NCBI RefSeq assembly: GCF_030063185.1
Contig: NZ_JASISP010000007.1
Coordinates: 87,599 to 151,598, forward strand
Length of the DNA stretch: 64,000 bases
DNA from: Arthrobacter sp. H35-D1
GTDB taxonomy: Bacteria; Actinomycetota; Actinomycetes; Actinomycetales; Micrococcaceae
Reading direction: 5' to 3'
The position numbers were made by a program, and so were the translations under genes. The stretch's first letter is position 1. Each line of letters begins with the position of its first letter. Shown here piece after piece: positions 9,161-18,663 of this stretch. Under the pieces are notes generated by a model. That model did no database searches. It was not told the origin of the DNA and saw only the letters and a program-made list of their open reading frames with translations.

Positions 9161-10413
9161 GTGTGCGGGTGTTGTGCGGCGGCCAGGACGTCTGCCAACT
9201 CGGTGTCGGTGTTCGCAAGGTCCGTCGTGTCGACACGGCGGCCGCAGCGCACCAACGCCTTGATGGTCTCGGTCTGGTCCCAGACGTTGATGTTCATCCC
9301 AGCCAACACCTTGCGGTCTTTGAGCCAAAAGACAATGCATTCCAGTTTTTCCCTGTCCCCACGAAAGAGAACCTTGTCGCAGTCTCCCGGTGCCACGTAG
9401 CCGGAGTACTCCATTCCCAACTCGAACTGGTCGCTGTAGAAGTACGGCACTTCGTCATAGGATGCATCCATGCCCAGCATGGACCGGGCTGCCACAGCCG
9501 GCTGGCTCATTGCGTTGAACCAGTGCTCAATGCGGAGGTGTTTGCCTAGCAGGGGGTGGAAAGCGTTGGCGACATCCCCTGCGGCGTAGACATCTGGATC
9601 TGAAGTGCGCAGGTGCTCATCCACCACGATTCCATTGTCCAGGACCAGGCCGGCAGCCTCGGCCAATGAAGTGTTGGGTACGGCGCCGACGCCGACCACG
9701 ACCAGATCAGCAGCGATGCGCGACCCATCGGAGAGTTCCAGCCCTGCCGCCCGGCGCGGATCATCACCCAAGACTTTCCGGACCTGGACACCCAAGCGCA
9801 GGTCCACCCCGTGGGCGCGGTGCAAGTCCGCGAACAGTTCAGCTGCCTCGGCACCCAGCACGTGCAGCAGCGGCACCTCGCCGCGCTCGAGCACTATCAC
9901 CTCAAGACCGGCGGCCCGGGCGGCAGCGGCGACTTCCAGTCCAATCCACCCGGCACCGATGATCACCACACGCGACGCGGTTGTAAAAGCGAACTTGAGC
10001 TGCATGCAATCCTCAATCCGCCGCAGGTAATATACGCGATGCGGGTCGGCGCCGGGTACGGGCAACAGCCGCGGTGACGCACCGGTAGCGATGAGCAGCT
10101 TGTCGTAACCCACTGGTTCCCCGACAGCCAAACTGACTCGATGGCCCGCACGCTCAATGGCCGTTACCTTTGTGCTGGTGCGTAGTTCGACGTCGTGCTC
10201 TGCATACCAGTCCTTGGGGTGAACATAGATCTTTTCTTTTTCAGACTTGCCTTGCAGATAGTCCTTGGAGAGCGGCGGCCGCTCATAGGGCCGTTCGGGT
10301 TCCTCCCCCATCAGCACCACGCGTCCGGTAAAGCCCTCTCCGCGCAGTGCCTCGGCGGCTTTTGCCCCCGCCAGCCCGGCGCCAACAATCGCGAAAGTCT
10401 CCCGTGTCCCCAT
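9154..10413 (-). CDS. FAD-dependent pyridine nucleotide oxidoreductase, ferredoxin-reductase type
   Basis: A 419-residue flavoprotein of the BphA4/rubredoxin-ferredoxin reductase type. The FAD motif FAIVGAGLAGAKAAEAL is at the N-terminus, the NAD(P)H motif VVIIGAGWIGLEVAAAA near residue 150, and the second FAD contact VYAAGDVANAFHPLLG near residue 270. A C-terminal reductase domain follows. The start ATG is preceded by GAGGGG. It lies just downstream of the membrane molybdopterin oxidoreductase on the same strand, with about 40 bases between, so the two may form a redox pair; its physiological electron partner is not visible in the window. Confidence 0.9.
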   Translation of the reverse strand: MGTRETFAIVGAGLAGAKAAEALRGEGFTGRVVLMGEEPERPYERPPLSKDYLQGKSEKEKIYVHPKDWYAEHDVELRTSTKVTAIERAGHRVSLAVGEPVGYDKLLIATGASPRLLPVPGADPHRVYYLRRIEDCMQLKFAFTTASRVVIIGAGWIGLEVAAAARAAGLEVIVLERGEVPLLHVLGAEAAELFADLHRAHGVDLRLGVQVRKVLGDDPRRAAGLELSDGSRIAADLVVVGVGAVPNTSLAEAAGLVLDNGIVVDEHLRTSDPDVYAAGDVANAFHPLLGKHLRIEHWFNAMSQPAVAARSMLGMDASYDEVPYFYSDQFELGMEYSGYVAPGDCDKVLFRGDREKLECIVFWLKDRKVLAGMNINVWDQTETIKALVRCGRRVDTTDLANTDTELADVLAAAQHPHTQ

Positions 10414-10451
10414 GTCCCCTCTTCTCTTGTCCCCACTCAGCGGTGATTCAT

Positions 10452-12287
10452 TTAGATGGATTGGCTGTAGCCAAAGAACTCGTGGTCGTTGTTGTAGCCG
10501 CCTTGGCCGCCGCCGACTCCGGAGAAATCCTCGACGAATTCGATGCCCTTGATCCACTTGACCATTTTGAACCCGAGCTGCACCTCGTTGCGCAGCCGCA
10601 GCGGCGCGCCGTGGCCGTAGGAGAGGGCCTGATCGTTCATGTCGAATGCGAGCATTGTCAGCCCATAATGCATCTGCTCGATGGGTTGGGCATCGTAGTA
10701 CGTTCCCTCGTCCGATCCTTCGGCAAAGGAATAGAAGATCACCCATTTCGCCTCCGGTGCCGGCTTGACGAGATCCAGGATGGTCGCCATGGAGACGCCG
10801 CCCCATTTGGCGACCCCCGACCAGCCCTGGATGCAGAAGTGCTGGGTGATCTGCTCATGCATGGGGAGGGCACGCAACTGCATCAGGTCCAGGTCCACCG
10901 GGTTCTCCACCAGCCCGCTGATTTGCAGGTGGTAGTTGGCAAAGTTTCCGTCCCGCAGATCTGCGTACTCCCGGGATTCGGGATATTTGCCGTTGTGCCA
11001 GAAGTACGGGGAGATGTCCTTCTCCGTGTACTGGCCCGGCTTGGAATCAATATGCTCAAACAATCGTTGTGCGGGGCCAATCAGGGCGTACCCGATCCGC
11101 TGGACCTTCCGCGGGTAGCGGTACGTTAGCGGGGTGGCTGCCACCCATCCGACAATGACGACCACCATGGACGCGGCGAAGATCCAGAACCCTGTCCAGG
11201 ATTCGTTGTCCTGTGAGGCGTACATGTGATTGAGGTTGCGCAGCGCGCCCGTCGTCAGGACCAGCGTGACGTGGATGACGATGAAGAACACAAACCAGCA
11301 CATGACCAAAAAGTGCAGCGACCGGGCCACCTGAATGCTGAAAATGCTGCTGATCCACCTGAATTTGGTGGAAAGTGCCGGTGACATTCCAAGTCCTGTG
11401 ATTAGGGCCAGCGGGGCGGCGACGAAGACCGTGATGAAGTACGCGATGAGCTGCAGGCTGTTGTAGTTGGTCCAGCCGGTTTCCACAGGCCAGTTCAGCG
11501 AAAGATATTGGAGCGCGACCGAGATGGAATTGGGGATGACATCCCAGTGCAGCGGGACAAGGCGCAGCCACTGCCCGGTGGAAAAAAGCAGGACATAGAA
11601 CACCAGGCCGTTGAGCAGCCACAGCGTGTCGATGCCCAGGTGCCACCAACGCGCCAGCCCGATGGTGTGGCGCCTGCCCGGCAAGCCGATACCGGAGGGC
11701 AGGGTGATGGAGTCCTGCTTGGCGGTGTACAGCGGATCGGAGGGTACTGGTTTCTGCATCCGGAACCAGTTTCGCCCCGGGGTGCTGTGACGAGTCCAGT
11801 ACAACCGGGGGTGGTCGGCGAGGATCTGCCAGCCGGATCGGATGATGAAAATCATGAAAAACAGGTTCAGGAAGTGCTGCCAGCCCAGCCATGCCGGGAA
11901 ACCCACAGGTGCACCTTCGGGAAGGCTTGATGTCCCGGGGTACGCCGTCATGAAGGCCTGCACCCCCGGGAGCCCGCGGATGCCCTTCGCCACCGCGATC
12001 CCGATGACAAGCAGCACGAAACCGATGGGAATCAGCCAGAGCAGGTTGAACCATTTGCCGGCACCGATCCGCACCCGGGGAGCGACCCCGTACTGTGCCG
12101 GAATCGAGCCGGCCCACTCAGCGTCGATGACGTCGTCGTCCTTGTGCGTCAGCTCCGACTGGAAGCTCTTATAGGCGTGCGGCCCCTCATCGGCTGCCGG
12201 TGGCGGCAGCTGAGCGTGCGCATCCTCCGGAGAGAAGGATGACGTTTCTGGTGGGAGTTCCGGATGAGGGCCTGGGGGAGGTTCCAT
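10452..12287 (-). CDS. Membrane molybdopterin oxidoreductase with cytochrome b561-like domain
   Basis: A 611-residue fusion. Residues about 60-400 form a multi-helix membrane domain resembling a b561/formate-dehydrogenase-gamma type cytochrome, with histidines in helices such as SLHFLVMCW and FFIVIHVTLV. The C-terminal part from about residue 430 is a sulfite-oxidase-fold molybdopterin domain. The conserved cysteine that coordinates molybdenum is in HFCIQGWSGVAKWGGV near residue 484, and YGHGAPLRL completes the cofactor site. No Tat signal is seen; the catalytic domain follows the last helix. The substrate is unknown; protein methionine sulfoxide, sulfite or other S/N-oxides are options. Confidence 0.85.
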   Translation of the reverse strand: MEPPPGPHPELPPETSSFSPEDAHAQLPPPAADEGPHAYKSFQSELTHKDDDVIDAEWAGSIPAQYGVAPRVRIGAGKWFNLLWLIPIGFVLLVIGIAVAKGIRGLPGVQAFMTAYPGTSSLPEGAPVGFPAWLGWQHFLNLFFMIFIIRSGWQILADHPRLYWTRHSTPGRNWFRMQKPVPSDPLYTAKQDSITLPSGIGLPGRRHTIGLARWWHLGIDTLWLLNGLVFYVLLFSTGQWLRLVPLHWDVIPNSISVALQYLSLNWPVETGWTNYNSLQLIAYFITVFVAAPLALITGLGMSPALSTKFRWISSIFSIQVARSLHFLVMCWFVFFIVIHVTLVLTTGALRNLNHMYASQDNESWTGFWIFAASMVVVIVGWVAATPLTYRYPRKVQRIGYALIGPAQRLFEHIDSKPGQYTEKDISPYFWHNGKYPESREYADLRDGNFANYHLQISGLVENPVDLDLMQLRALPMHEQITQHFCIQGWSGVAKWGGVSMATILDLVKPAPEAKWVIFYSFAEGSDEGTYYDAQPIEQMHYGLTMLAFDMNDQALSYGHGAPLRLRNEVQLGFKMVKWIKGIEFVEDFSGVGGGQGGYNNDHEFFGYSQSI

Positions 12288-12379
12288 AAAATCGAGCGTA
12301 TCCTCACAGACCCGGAACGGCTAGGGCTTGTGCGGTGCACCGTGGCCGGTGGCTCGATCCGGCCCAGTGTTTGCGGACG

Positions 12380-13783
12380 CTATGTTTTCGTCGATGGTTT
12401 GTGGCGGATCAGTTTGTTCTTGTCCTCAAGTTCCAGCCCGCTGACCTCAGGAAGCAGGGCCTTGACGAACCAGAACGACAGGACGGCGAAGAACGCGAAC
12501 CCGGCATACACGAAGCCAAGGCCGACGGCGGCGCTCATGATCGGAAAGAGCAGTGTCACGATGAAATTGAAGATCCAGTTGAAAGCTGTCGCGATTCCCA
12601 AGGCAAGGCCACGAATCTTGTTCGGAAAAACCTCCCCCAAGACCACCCACATCACCGGCCCCCACGTGGCGGCAAAGAAGATGACGAACAGATTGGCGCC
12701 GACCAACGCGATCGGTCCCCACGGCGCAGCGAGCGTGAGTGAGTCCCCTGAACCCGTGGCCTGGGAGAAGGAGATTGCGGCCGCTATCAGTCCCACAAAC
12801 ATGCCGGCGGAACCAACCAGCAACAGGCGCTTGCGCCCAACCTTGTCGACGAAGAAGATGGCAACGAACGTGAGCAGCACATTGATGGTGGCGGTGATGA
12901 CGGATGTTGTGAACGAGTCTTCCTGGCTGAAACCCACCGACTGCCACAACGTGGTGGAGTAATAGAAGATCGCATTGATGCCCACCAGCTGTTGAAAGGC
13001 AGCCATGCCGATGCCAATCCACAAAATGGGTTGCAGACCGAGTGCGGGGCCGCGCAAATCACGGTAGGTGGAACGCCGTTCGTTTTCCAGGCTCTCCTGA
13101 ATGTCCTTCAGACGCTGGTCCGGATTCGCCGGATTGGCAACACGGCGGATAACGGCCAGCGCATCCTTGCTCCGACCCTTGCGGATGAGGAAGTGCGGCG
13201 ACTCGGGAATCGTCAAGGAGACCAGGCCGTAGACGACGGCGGGAATGACCCCGACCAGCAGCATCCACCGCCAGGCAGGCATGCCCCACCACAGCTCGTT
13301 GCCGGCGCCGCCGGCAACCCTTGCCAGGCCGGCGTCGGAAAGCAGCGCCAGGAAGATGCCCAGTGTGATGGCCAATTGCTGGAGCGAGCTGAGTGCGCCG
13401 CGCATCCGTGCAGGGGCCATCTCACCGATGTAGGCGGGTGCTATGACCGAGGCGATGCCAATGGCCAGCCCGCCAATGAACCTCCACGACATCAGGTCCC
13501 AAATGGCGAAGGCATACCCCGAGCCGATCGAACTGGCAACAAACAAGCATGCTGCCAAAACCATGACGGGCTTGCGGCCCCAAACATCGGCAAGCTGGCC
13601 GGCGAACCAAGCGCCGACGGCACACCCGATCAGCGTGATGGCGACGGTGATCCCCACTGCTGCGGAGCCTAGATTGAAGTCCGACTGGATCGAATTGACC
13701 GCTCCGTTGATGACGGAGGTGTCGAAACCAAACAACAGACCGCCCAATGCGGCCGCGATGGTGATGATGATGATTTTTCCCAT
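12380..13783 (-). CDS. Sugar porter family MFS transporter
   Basis: A 467-residue, 12-helix transporter of the sugar porter family. Signatures are GGLLFGFDTSVINGA in helix 1, the loop motif GQLADVWGRKPVM, the long PESPHFLIRKGR segment before the central loop, QQLVGINAIFYYSTTLW in helix 7, and VDKVGRKRLLL. These define proton-coupled or facilitative hexose/pentose uptake. The ATG at 13783 follows GAAGGC. It faces the transketolase-transaldolase genes across a 400-base divergent region, which fits sugar import feeding that pathway (inference). Confidence 0.92.
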   Translation of the reverse strand: MGKIIIITIAAALGGLLFGFDTSVINGAVNSIQSDFNLGSAAVGITVAITLIGCAVGAWFAGQLADVWGRKPVMVLAACLFVASSIGSGYAFAIWDLMSWRFIGGLAIGIASVIAPAYIGEMAPARMRGALSSLQQLAITLGIFLALLSDAGLARVAGGAGNELWWGMPAWRWMLLVGVIPAVVYGLVSLTIPESPHFLIRKGRSKDALAVIRRVANPANPDQRLKDIQESLENERRSTYRDLRGPALGLQPILWIGIGMAAFQQLVGINAIFYYSTTLWQSVGFSQEDSFTTSVITATINVLLTFVAIFFVDKVGRKRLLLVGSAGMFVGLIAAAISFSQATGSGDSLTLAAPWGPIALVGANLFVIFFAATWGPVMWVVLGEVFPNKIRGLALGIATAFNWIFNFIVTLLFPIMSAAVGLGFVYAGFAFFAVLSFWFVKALLPEVSGLELEDKNKLIRHKPSTKT

Positions 13784-14121
13784 GTGGGGATTGCCTTCAG
13801 CCCCGGGGCTTGGGGCCGCTTTCCCTGCTGGACTTGTTCCCACGGTGCACCGCGATCCTGGCCCTCTTGGGTGGTCAATAGCGCAGCAGGGCCGGTGCTT
13901 GGGCTGTGGCCTCCAGCTGCCTTGCAGCTCGGCAACCTTGGGGGAAATGTACCACTTTGCCCAGGAAGGCAACAGGGGCAGCAGGTGCTGCAGCAATCGC
14001 CGCAACAGCACCGGCGGGACGCTGTTTGGCCGTGCTCCGGGCTCTGGCCGGTGGGTGCCCGCGGGTGTAGCTTGGGTATAGGTGCCGCCTGGACCCTGCA
14101 GCTCCCTGTCTTTTATGCCCA

Positions 14122-14138
14122 TGGACCTTTTACGTCCA
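14122..14138. promoter_or_regulatory. Palindrome TGGAC-N7-GTCCA before transketolase
   Basis: TGGAC at 14122-14126 and GTCCA at 14134-14138 form an inverted repeat, 42 bases before the transketolase ATG, in the divergent region with the sugar porter. It resembles the half sites of NarL/DosR-type operators, but the spacing (7) differs from the classical 4-base spacing. It could serve either gene. No regulator can be assigned. Confidence 0.3.
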
Positions 14139-14179
14139 GGGAAGTTTCCCAAAATTACCTCTTTGGCAGGAGAGCCACC

Positions 14180-16042
14180 ATGAATGAAGATCAGTTTGAC
14201 CTTGCCCGGAGACTGGCCGTGCAATTGCGTGTGGATTCCATCCGGTGCAGCACCAGCGCCGGCTCCGGACATCCCACCTCGTCCTTGTCGGCGGCAGACT
14301 TGATGGCCGTCCTGCTGACTGAGCATCTGCGCTATGACTGGGAGAAGCCCGATTCCCCGGACAATGATCACTTGGTCTTCTCCAAGGGCCACGCGTCCCC
14401 GCTGCTTTACTCCATGTACCGGGCCGTCGGGGTGGTCGACGAGGAAGAGCTCATCAACACGTACCGCAGGCTGGGCGCGCGTCTGGAGGGGCACCCCACC
14501 CCGGCACTGCCGTGGGTTGATGTGGCCACGGGTTCCCTGGGTCAGGGCCTGCCCGATGCCGTCGGGATCGCCTTGGCTGGCAAATACCTGGACAAATTGC
14601 CTTACCATGTGTGGGTTTTGTGCGGTGACAGCGAGACTGCCGAAGGCTCCATCTGGGAGGCCCTGGACAAGGCCGGCTATTACAAGCTGGGGAACCTGAG
14701 CGCAATTGTGGACATCAACAGGCTGGGCCAGCGCGGCCCCACCGAACTCCAATGGGACGTGCAGCGGTATGCCGCCCGGGTGGAAGCATTTGGTGCCCGG
14801 CCCATCGTCGTGGACGGCCACGACCTGGTTGCCATCGACGCGGCCCTGGGCCAGGCCCGCGACAGCATCGATATGCCCACGGTAATCCTGGCGAAGACCG
14901 TCAAGGCCAAGGGCGTGCCGGAGCTGGAAGACAAGAACGGCTGGCACGGAAAGGCCCTCCCTCCCGAGATGGCGGAACGGGCCATCTCAGCGTTGGGCGG
15001 ACCCACCAACTTGCGGATCACCACTGCTTCGCCCAGCCCGGGCACGGCGGACCCGGCCAGCAAGGCCAACCCGGGTGCCGACGTCGTTCTTCCCAGCTAT
15101 GAACTCGGCGAGAAGGTGGCCACCCGGGTGGCCTTCGGTGCAGCCATCGCCGCTCTGGCGGCCCGCCCCGAAGTTGTTGTCCTTGACGGGGAAGTTGGGA
15201 ACTCCACGCACGCTGAAGAATTTCAGAAGGTGTGCCCGGAACGGTACTTTGAAATGTTCATCGCCGAACAGCAGCTCGTCGCATCGGCCGTGGGCTTCGC
15301 GGTGCGCGGCTACGTCCCCTTTGCTTCCACTTTCGCCGTGTTTTTCTCCCGCGCTTTCGACTTCATCCGCATGGCCGGGATCTCGGAAGTCAACATTCGC
15401 TTGGTGGGGTCCCACGCCGGAGTTGAGATCGGGGAGGACGGACCGTCCCAGATGGCGTTGGAAGACCTTGCGTCCCTGCGTGCAGTGCACGGTTCCGTTG
15501 TCCTCTACCCAGCCGACGCCGCCTGTGCCGCCCGGCTCACCCTGACCATGGCAGACACCGACGGAATTGTGTACCTGCGCACCACAAGGGGCGCCTACCC
15601 GGTGATCTACCCGGCGGGGGAGACGTTCCCGATCGGTGGCTCAAAGGTCCACCATGCCGGAACCGAGGACCAGGTGGCGCTGATCGGGGCCGGTGTGACG
15701 CTGCACGAGTGCCTGGCCGCGGCCGAGGAACTCGGGAAGCTGGGCGTCAAGGCCCGGGTCATCGACGCCTACTCGGTCAAGCCCATCGACAAGGCTGCCC
15801 TGGTTGAAGCCTGCCGGGTCACCGGCAGCCGCCTGGTGGTGGTGGAGGACCACTATCCCGAAGGGGGACTGGGCAGCGCCGTGCTCGAAGCGCTGGCCAA
15901 TGCCTCCGTGCCTGCACTGCATGTTGCACACCTCGCAGTGCAGGGCCTGCCCGGCTCCGGCAAGCCGGCCGAGCTCCTTGACGCCGCGGGCATATCCTGC
16001 CGACACATTGTGGCGGCCGCGCGCGAACTGGCCGGGCACTGA
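14180..16042 (+). CDS. tkt: Transketolase
   Basis: Thiamin-diphosphate enzyme that moves two-carbon units between sugar phosphates in the non-oxidative pentose phosphate pathway. It has 620 residues, the length of the shorter class (as in animals) rather than the usual 660-700 of housekeeping bacterial enzymes. TPP-site segments are SAGSGHPTSSLSAADL, GDSETAEGSIWEAL near residue 149, and the catalytic glutamate in FIAEQQLVASAVGF near residue 362. Phosphate/substrate motifs GSHAGVEIGEDGPSQM are intact. AGGAGAG precedes the ATG at 14180. Transaldolase follows 16 bases later, so they form one operon. Confidence 0.93.
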   Translation: MNEDQFDLARRLAVQLRVDSIRCSTSAGSGHPTSSLSAADLMAVLLTEHLRYDWEKPDSPDNDHLVFSKGHASPLLYSMYRAVGVVDEEELINTYRRLGARLEGHPTPALPWVDVATGSLGQGLPDAVGIALAGKYLDKLPYHVWVLCGDSETAEGSIWEALDKAGYYKLGNLSAIVDINRLGQRGPTELQWDVQRYAARVEAFGARPIVVDGHDLVAIDAALGQARDSIDMPTVILAKTVKAKGVPELEDKNGWHGKALPPEMAERAISALGGPTNLRITTASPSPGTADPASKANPGADVVLPSYELGEKVATRVAFGAAIAALAARPEVVVLDGEVGNSTHAEEFQKVCPERYFEMFIAEQQLVASAVGFAVRGYVPFASTFAVFFSRAFDFIRMAGISEVNIRLVGSHAGVEIGEDGPSQMALEDLASLRAVHGSVVLYPADAACAARLTLTMADTDGIVYLRTTRGAYPVIYPAGETFPIGGSKVHHAGTEDQVALIGAGVTLHECLAAAEELGKLGVKARVIDAYSVKPIDKAALVEACRVTGSRLVVVEDHYPEGGLGSAVLEALANASVPALHVAHLAVQGLPGSGKPAELLDAAGISCRHIVAAARELAGH

Positions 16043-16058
16043 CAGAGAAGAAAATACG

Positions 16059-17147
16059 ATGAAACCCACACAACAGCTTCACGAGTTCGGCCAGAGCCTC
16101 TGGGTGGACAACATCACCCGGAACCTGCTCGATTCCGGCACGCTTGAGCGCTATATTGCCGAGGACTCGATCACCGGGTTGACGTCCAATCCGACCATTT
16201 TTGACAAGGCCATCGGCGCTGGTGCCGACTATGACGATGACATAGCCGCCGGCAAACGTGCCGGGAAGAAAGATGAGGAGGTCTTCTTCGCTCTCGCGCT
16301 GGCCGACTTGCGGCGGGCCGCGGATCTTTTCGCGCCGATTCATGCGCGCACCGACGGGGTGGACGGTTGGGTCTCCCTTGAAGTCTCCCCGCTGCTGGCC
16401 CGCGATACGGATGCCACCGTTGAGCAAGCCAAGGCGCTGCACGCCAGGTCGGCGCGACCGAATATTTTCATCAAGATCCCCGGGACGGACGAGGGCCTGC
16501 CAGCCATCGAGGAATGCATCTTTGCCGGTGTCCCCATCAACGTGACGCTGCTGTTCTCTGCCGGGCAATATCAGAAGGCCGCCGAGGCGTATCTTCGCGG
16601 CATCGAGCGGCGGGTGGCCGCCGGGTTGAACCCCGTTGTCCCCTCGGTTGCTTCGCTGTTCGTCAGCCGGTGGGACAAGGCTGTCGACGGCAGGGTCCCG
16701 GGCCATCTTGAAGACCGTTTGGGCATCGCCGTGTCAACGCTTGCCTACAAGGCCTACCGGACGTTGCTTGATTCGCCGCGCTGGGGCAGGTTGGCCAACG
16801 AGGGCGCCAGGCCGCAACGCCTGCTCTGGGCCAGCACCTCCACGAAGAACCCGGATGCGCCGGATATTTTGTACGTTCAGGCATTGGCCGCACCCTTCAC
16901 CGTCAACACCATGCCGGAGGCGACGCTTTCTGCCTTCGGAGACCACGGAGTGGTGGGCGACCTGGCAGCGGCCAAAGCTGGGGCCGCAAAGCAGGCCTTG
17001 GCGTCTTTCGCCGAGGTCGGCATCGATCATGACGAGCTGGCCGGGCAACTCCAGCGTGAAGGAACGGAATCCTTTGACGCCTCGTGGAGGAACCTGCTGG
17101 CCAGCATCGGAGGCAAGGGCGACAAACTGGCCGCCAGTGGCCAGTAG
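16059..17147 (+). CDS. tal: Transaldolase
   Basis: A 362-residue transaldolase of the actinobacterial/cyanobacterial length class. It transfers a dihydroxyacetone unit from sedoheptulose-7-phosphate to glyceraldehyde-3-phosphate. The entry motif GLTSNPTIFDKAI is at about residues 42-54, the Schiff-base lysine lies in IKIPGTDEGL near residue 137, and NVTLLFSAGQY and STSTKNP follow. It is in the same operon as the transketolase, and 27 bases before the next oxidoreductase gene. With phosphoketolase at 20.8 kb this gives all enzymes for a fructose-6-phosphate shunt apart from the acetyl-phosphate end. Confidence 0.95.
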   Translation: MKPTQQLHEFGQSLWVDNITRNLLDSGTLERYIAEDSITGLTSNPTIFDKAIGAGADYDDDIAAGKRAGKKDEEVFFALALADLRRAADLFAPIHARTDGVDGWVSLEVSPLLARDTDATVEQAKALHARSARPNIFIKIPGTDEGLPAIEECIFAGVPINVTLLFSAGQYQKAAEAYLRGIERRVAAGLNPVVPSVASLFVSRWDKAVDGRVPGHLEDRLGIAVSTLAYKAYRTLLDSPRWGRLANEGARPQRLLWASTSTKNPDAPDILYVQALAAPFTVNTMPEATLSAFGDHGVVGDLAAAKAGAAKQALASFAEVGIDHDELAGQLQREGTESFDASWRNLLASIGGKGDKLAASGQ

Positions 17148-17174
17148 AACACCATCATCGGAACGGAATTCACC

Positions 17175-17897
17175 ATGTCACTGCCAAGAACCAAGCTCGT
17201 GAAAAAGGAAGCAGCAGCTGAAGGGACCATGCTGTTCCAATTTGAAAAGCCGGAAGGCTTTACGTACAAGGCCGGTCAATTCGCCGACTACACGCTGATC
17301 GACCCGACGGACACCGATGCGGAGGGAAACACCCGCGGATTCACCCTCTCCAGCGCCCCGTGCGAGCCCAATCTGATGTGCACAACCCGCATGCGCGACA
17401 CGGCATTCAAGCGGGTTCTCAAGGACCTGCCGATCGGGACGGAGGTGGAGCTGGACGCTCCCTACGGATCCTTCACCCTGCACAACAAGGTGGACAGGCC
17501 CGCTGTTTTTTTGACCGGGGGAATTGGAATCACGCCCGTGCGCAGCATCATCTTGCAGTCGGTCCATGACAAGACCGGACACAGGATTATTGTGTTCTAC
17601 TCCAACAAGCGCCCGGAGGATGCGGCGTTTCTGGACGAACTGGGACGCGTCGCCGACGGCGAAGCCAATATCACCGTCGTGGCCACCATGACCGAGCCTG
17701 AAAAGTCTCGACATGGCTGGACCGGGGAAACCGGGTACATCGACCAAGCCATGCTGGCCAGGCACATCGAGGGCCTGGCCGCGCCGATCTACTATCTTTG
17801 CGGGCCTGCAGGCATGGTGACGGCCATGCGCAGCCTCCTGAACAGTGCAGGCGTCGACGACGACGACATCCGCACCGAAGAATTCACCGGTTACTAA
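17175..17897 (+). CDS. FNR-like FAD/NAD(P)-binding oxidoreductase
   Basis: A 240-residue ferredoxin-NADP+ reductase-fold protein. The FAD-binding barrel contains RGFTLSSAPCE (the R-x-F/Y-S/T-L motif), followed by the nucleotide domain with GGIGITPVRSI near residue 115 and CGPAGMVTAM near residue 212. It has no 2Fe-2S domain of its own and so needs a partner such as ferredoxin, flavodoxin or flavohaemoglobin. It probably belongs to the tkt-tal transcript. The physiological acceptor is unknown. Confidence 0.88.
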   Translation: MSLPRTKLVKKEAAAEGTMLFQFEKPEGFTYKAGQFADYTLIDPTDTDAEGNTRGFTLSSAPCEPNLMCTTRMRDTAFKRVLKDLPIGTEVELDAPYGSFTLHNKVDRPAVFLTGGIGITPVRSIILQSVHDKTGHRIIVFYSNKRPEDAAFLDELGRVADGEANITVVATMTEPEKSRHGWTGETGYIDQAMLARHIEGLAAPIYYLCGPAGMVTAMRSLLNSAGVDDDDIRTEEFTGY

Positions 17898-17979
17898 AAG
17901 TAGGATGTCCGGACGCACTCACGTTTCTTGCCACCGTGTGGCGCCGGGCAGTTTTACTTCATTTTTCCAGGACGGAACC

Positions 17980-18651
17980 ATGACATGGCAGATGGTTGGC
18001 AAGGCTCGATTCTCCAGGATAGTGGTGGTCTTCGAGTCGCACGGGCGTGAGCTGGCGAGGACGGCTGCACAGTGGTCCGCGCCTTCCCAATCTGGAGGAG
18101 AAGGCCCGCTCGGGTTGCCGGTGCTGATAGTGTCCGTCGTCGACGGGATCGTCACCGGGCAAATCCGCCGCATGGACCTGTTGAAATTGGTGGGAGGGGA
18201 CGGGTGCGTGAACTGATGGGTGTGGCAAGAACACTTCCCGGGCTGCAGTCCTCTGAGATCGAGCAGCCGGACGGGGCCCGTGCCCGGTTCGACACCCTGA
18301 TTCTGGCCAACATCCACCGAATGGCAGAATACGGGACGGTGAGCGACTCCAGGATTCCCGCTGACGGGAAGCTCGAGGTGGTTTACCTGCCCCACAGCAC
18401 GCGCTGGGCCTTGGCCCTGATGACCCTTCGCGCCGTTACCGTGGGACTCGGTCGCCAGATGAGCGTTGCTCGCTACGAATTCGGCACTGAAGTGCCCTCT
18501 GCCGGGCCAATTCGACGGTGAGGTTTTTGATGTCCCTGCCGGTGCCTCCGTCCTAGTGAAAAGCGCGCACCTTGCGCTCCGAACACTTGGTTGGGAGGCG
18601 GCCGTCACAGATTCCGCAGTGCTGCGGTCATCACTTGGTGCCTTGAGGTGA
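17980..18651 (+). pseudogene. Diacylglycerol-kinase-family lipid kinase, broken and internally deleted
   Basis: Three pieces in different frames recover the order of a YegS/DAGK-type lipid kinase. The nucleotide motif VGGDGCVN (family GGDGTVN) lies near 18193-18216. After an apparent deletion of roughly 100 residues, RTLPGLQ through ILANIHRM and DGKLEVVYLP at about 18220-18400 match the C-terminal barrel. Then FDGEVFDVPAGASVLVKSAH at about 18510-18580 matches the terminal 'DGE' motif in a third frame. Intact members are about 300 residues. It is therefore a dead gene. Confidence 0.68.
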
Positions 18652-18663
18652 TGACCCCCGTTG

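Noticed and set aside
14122..14138. DosR/DevR box before transketolase
   Set aside because: Half sites are similar, but the seven-base spacing does not match the classical four-base core.
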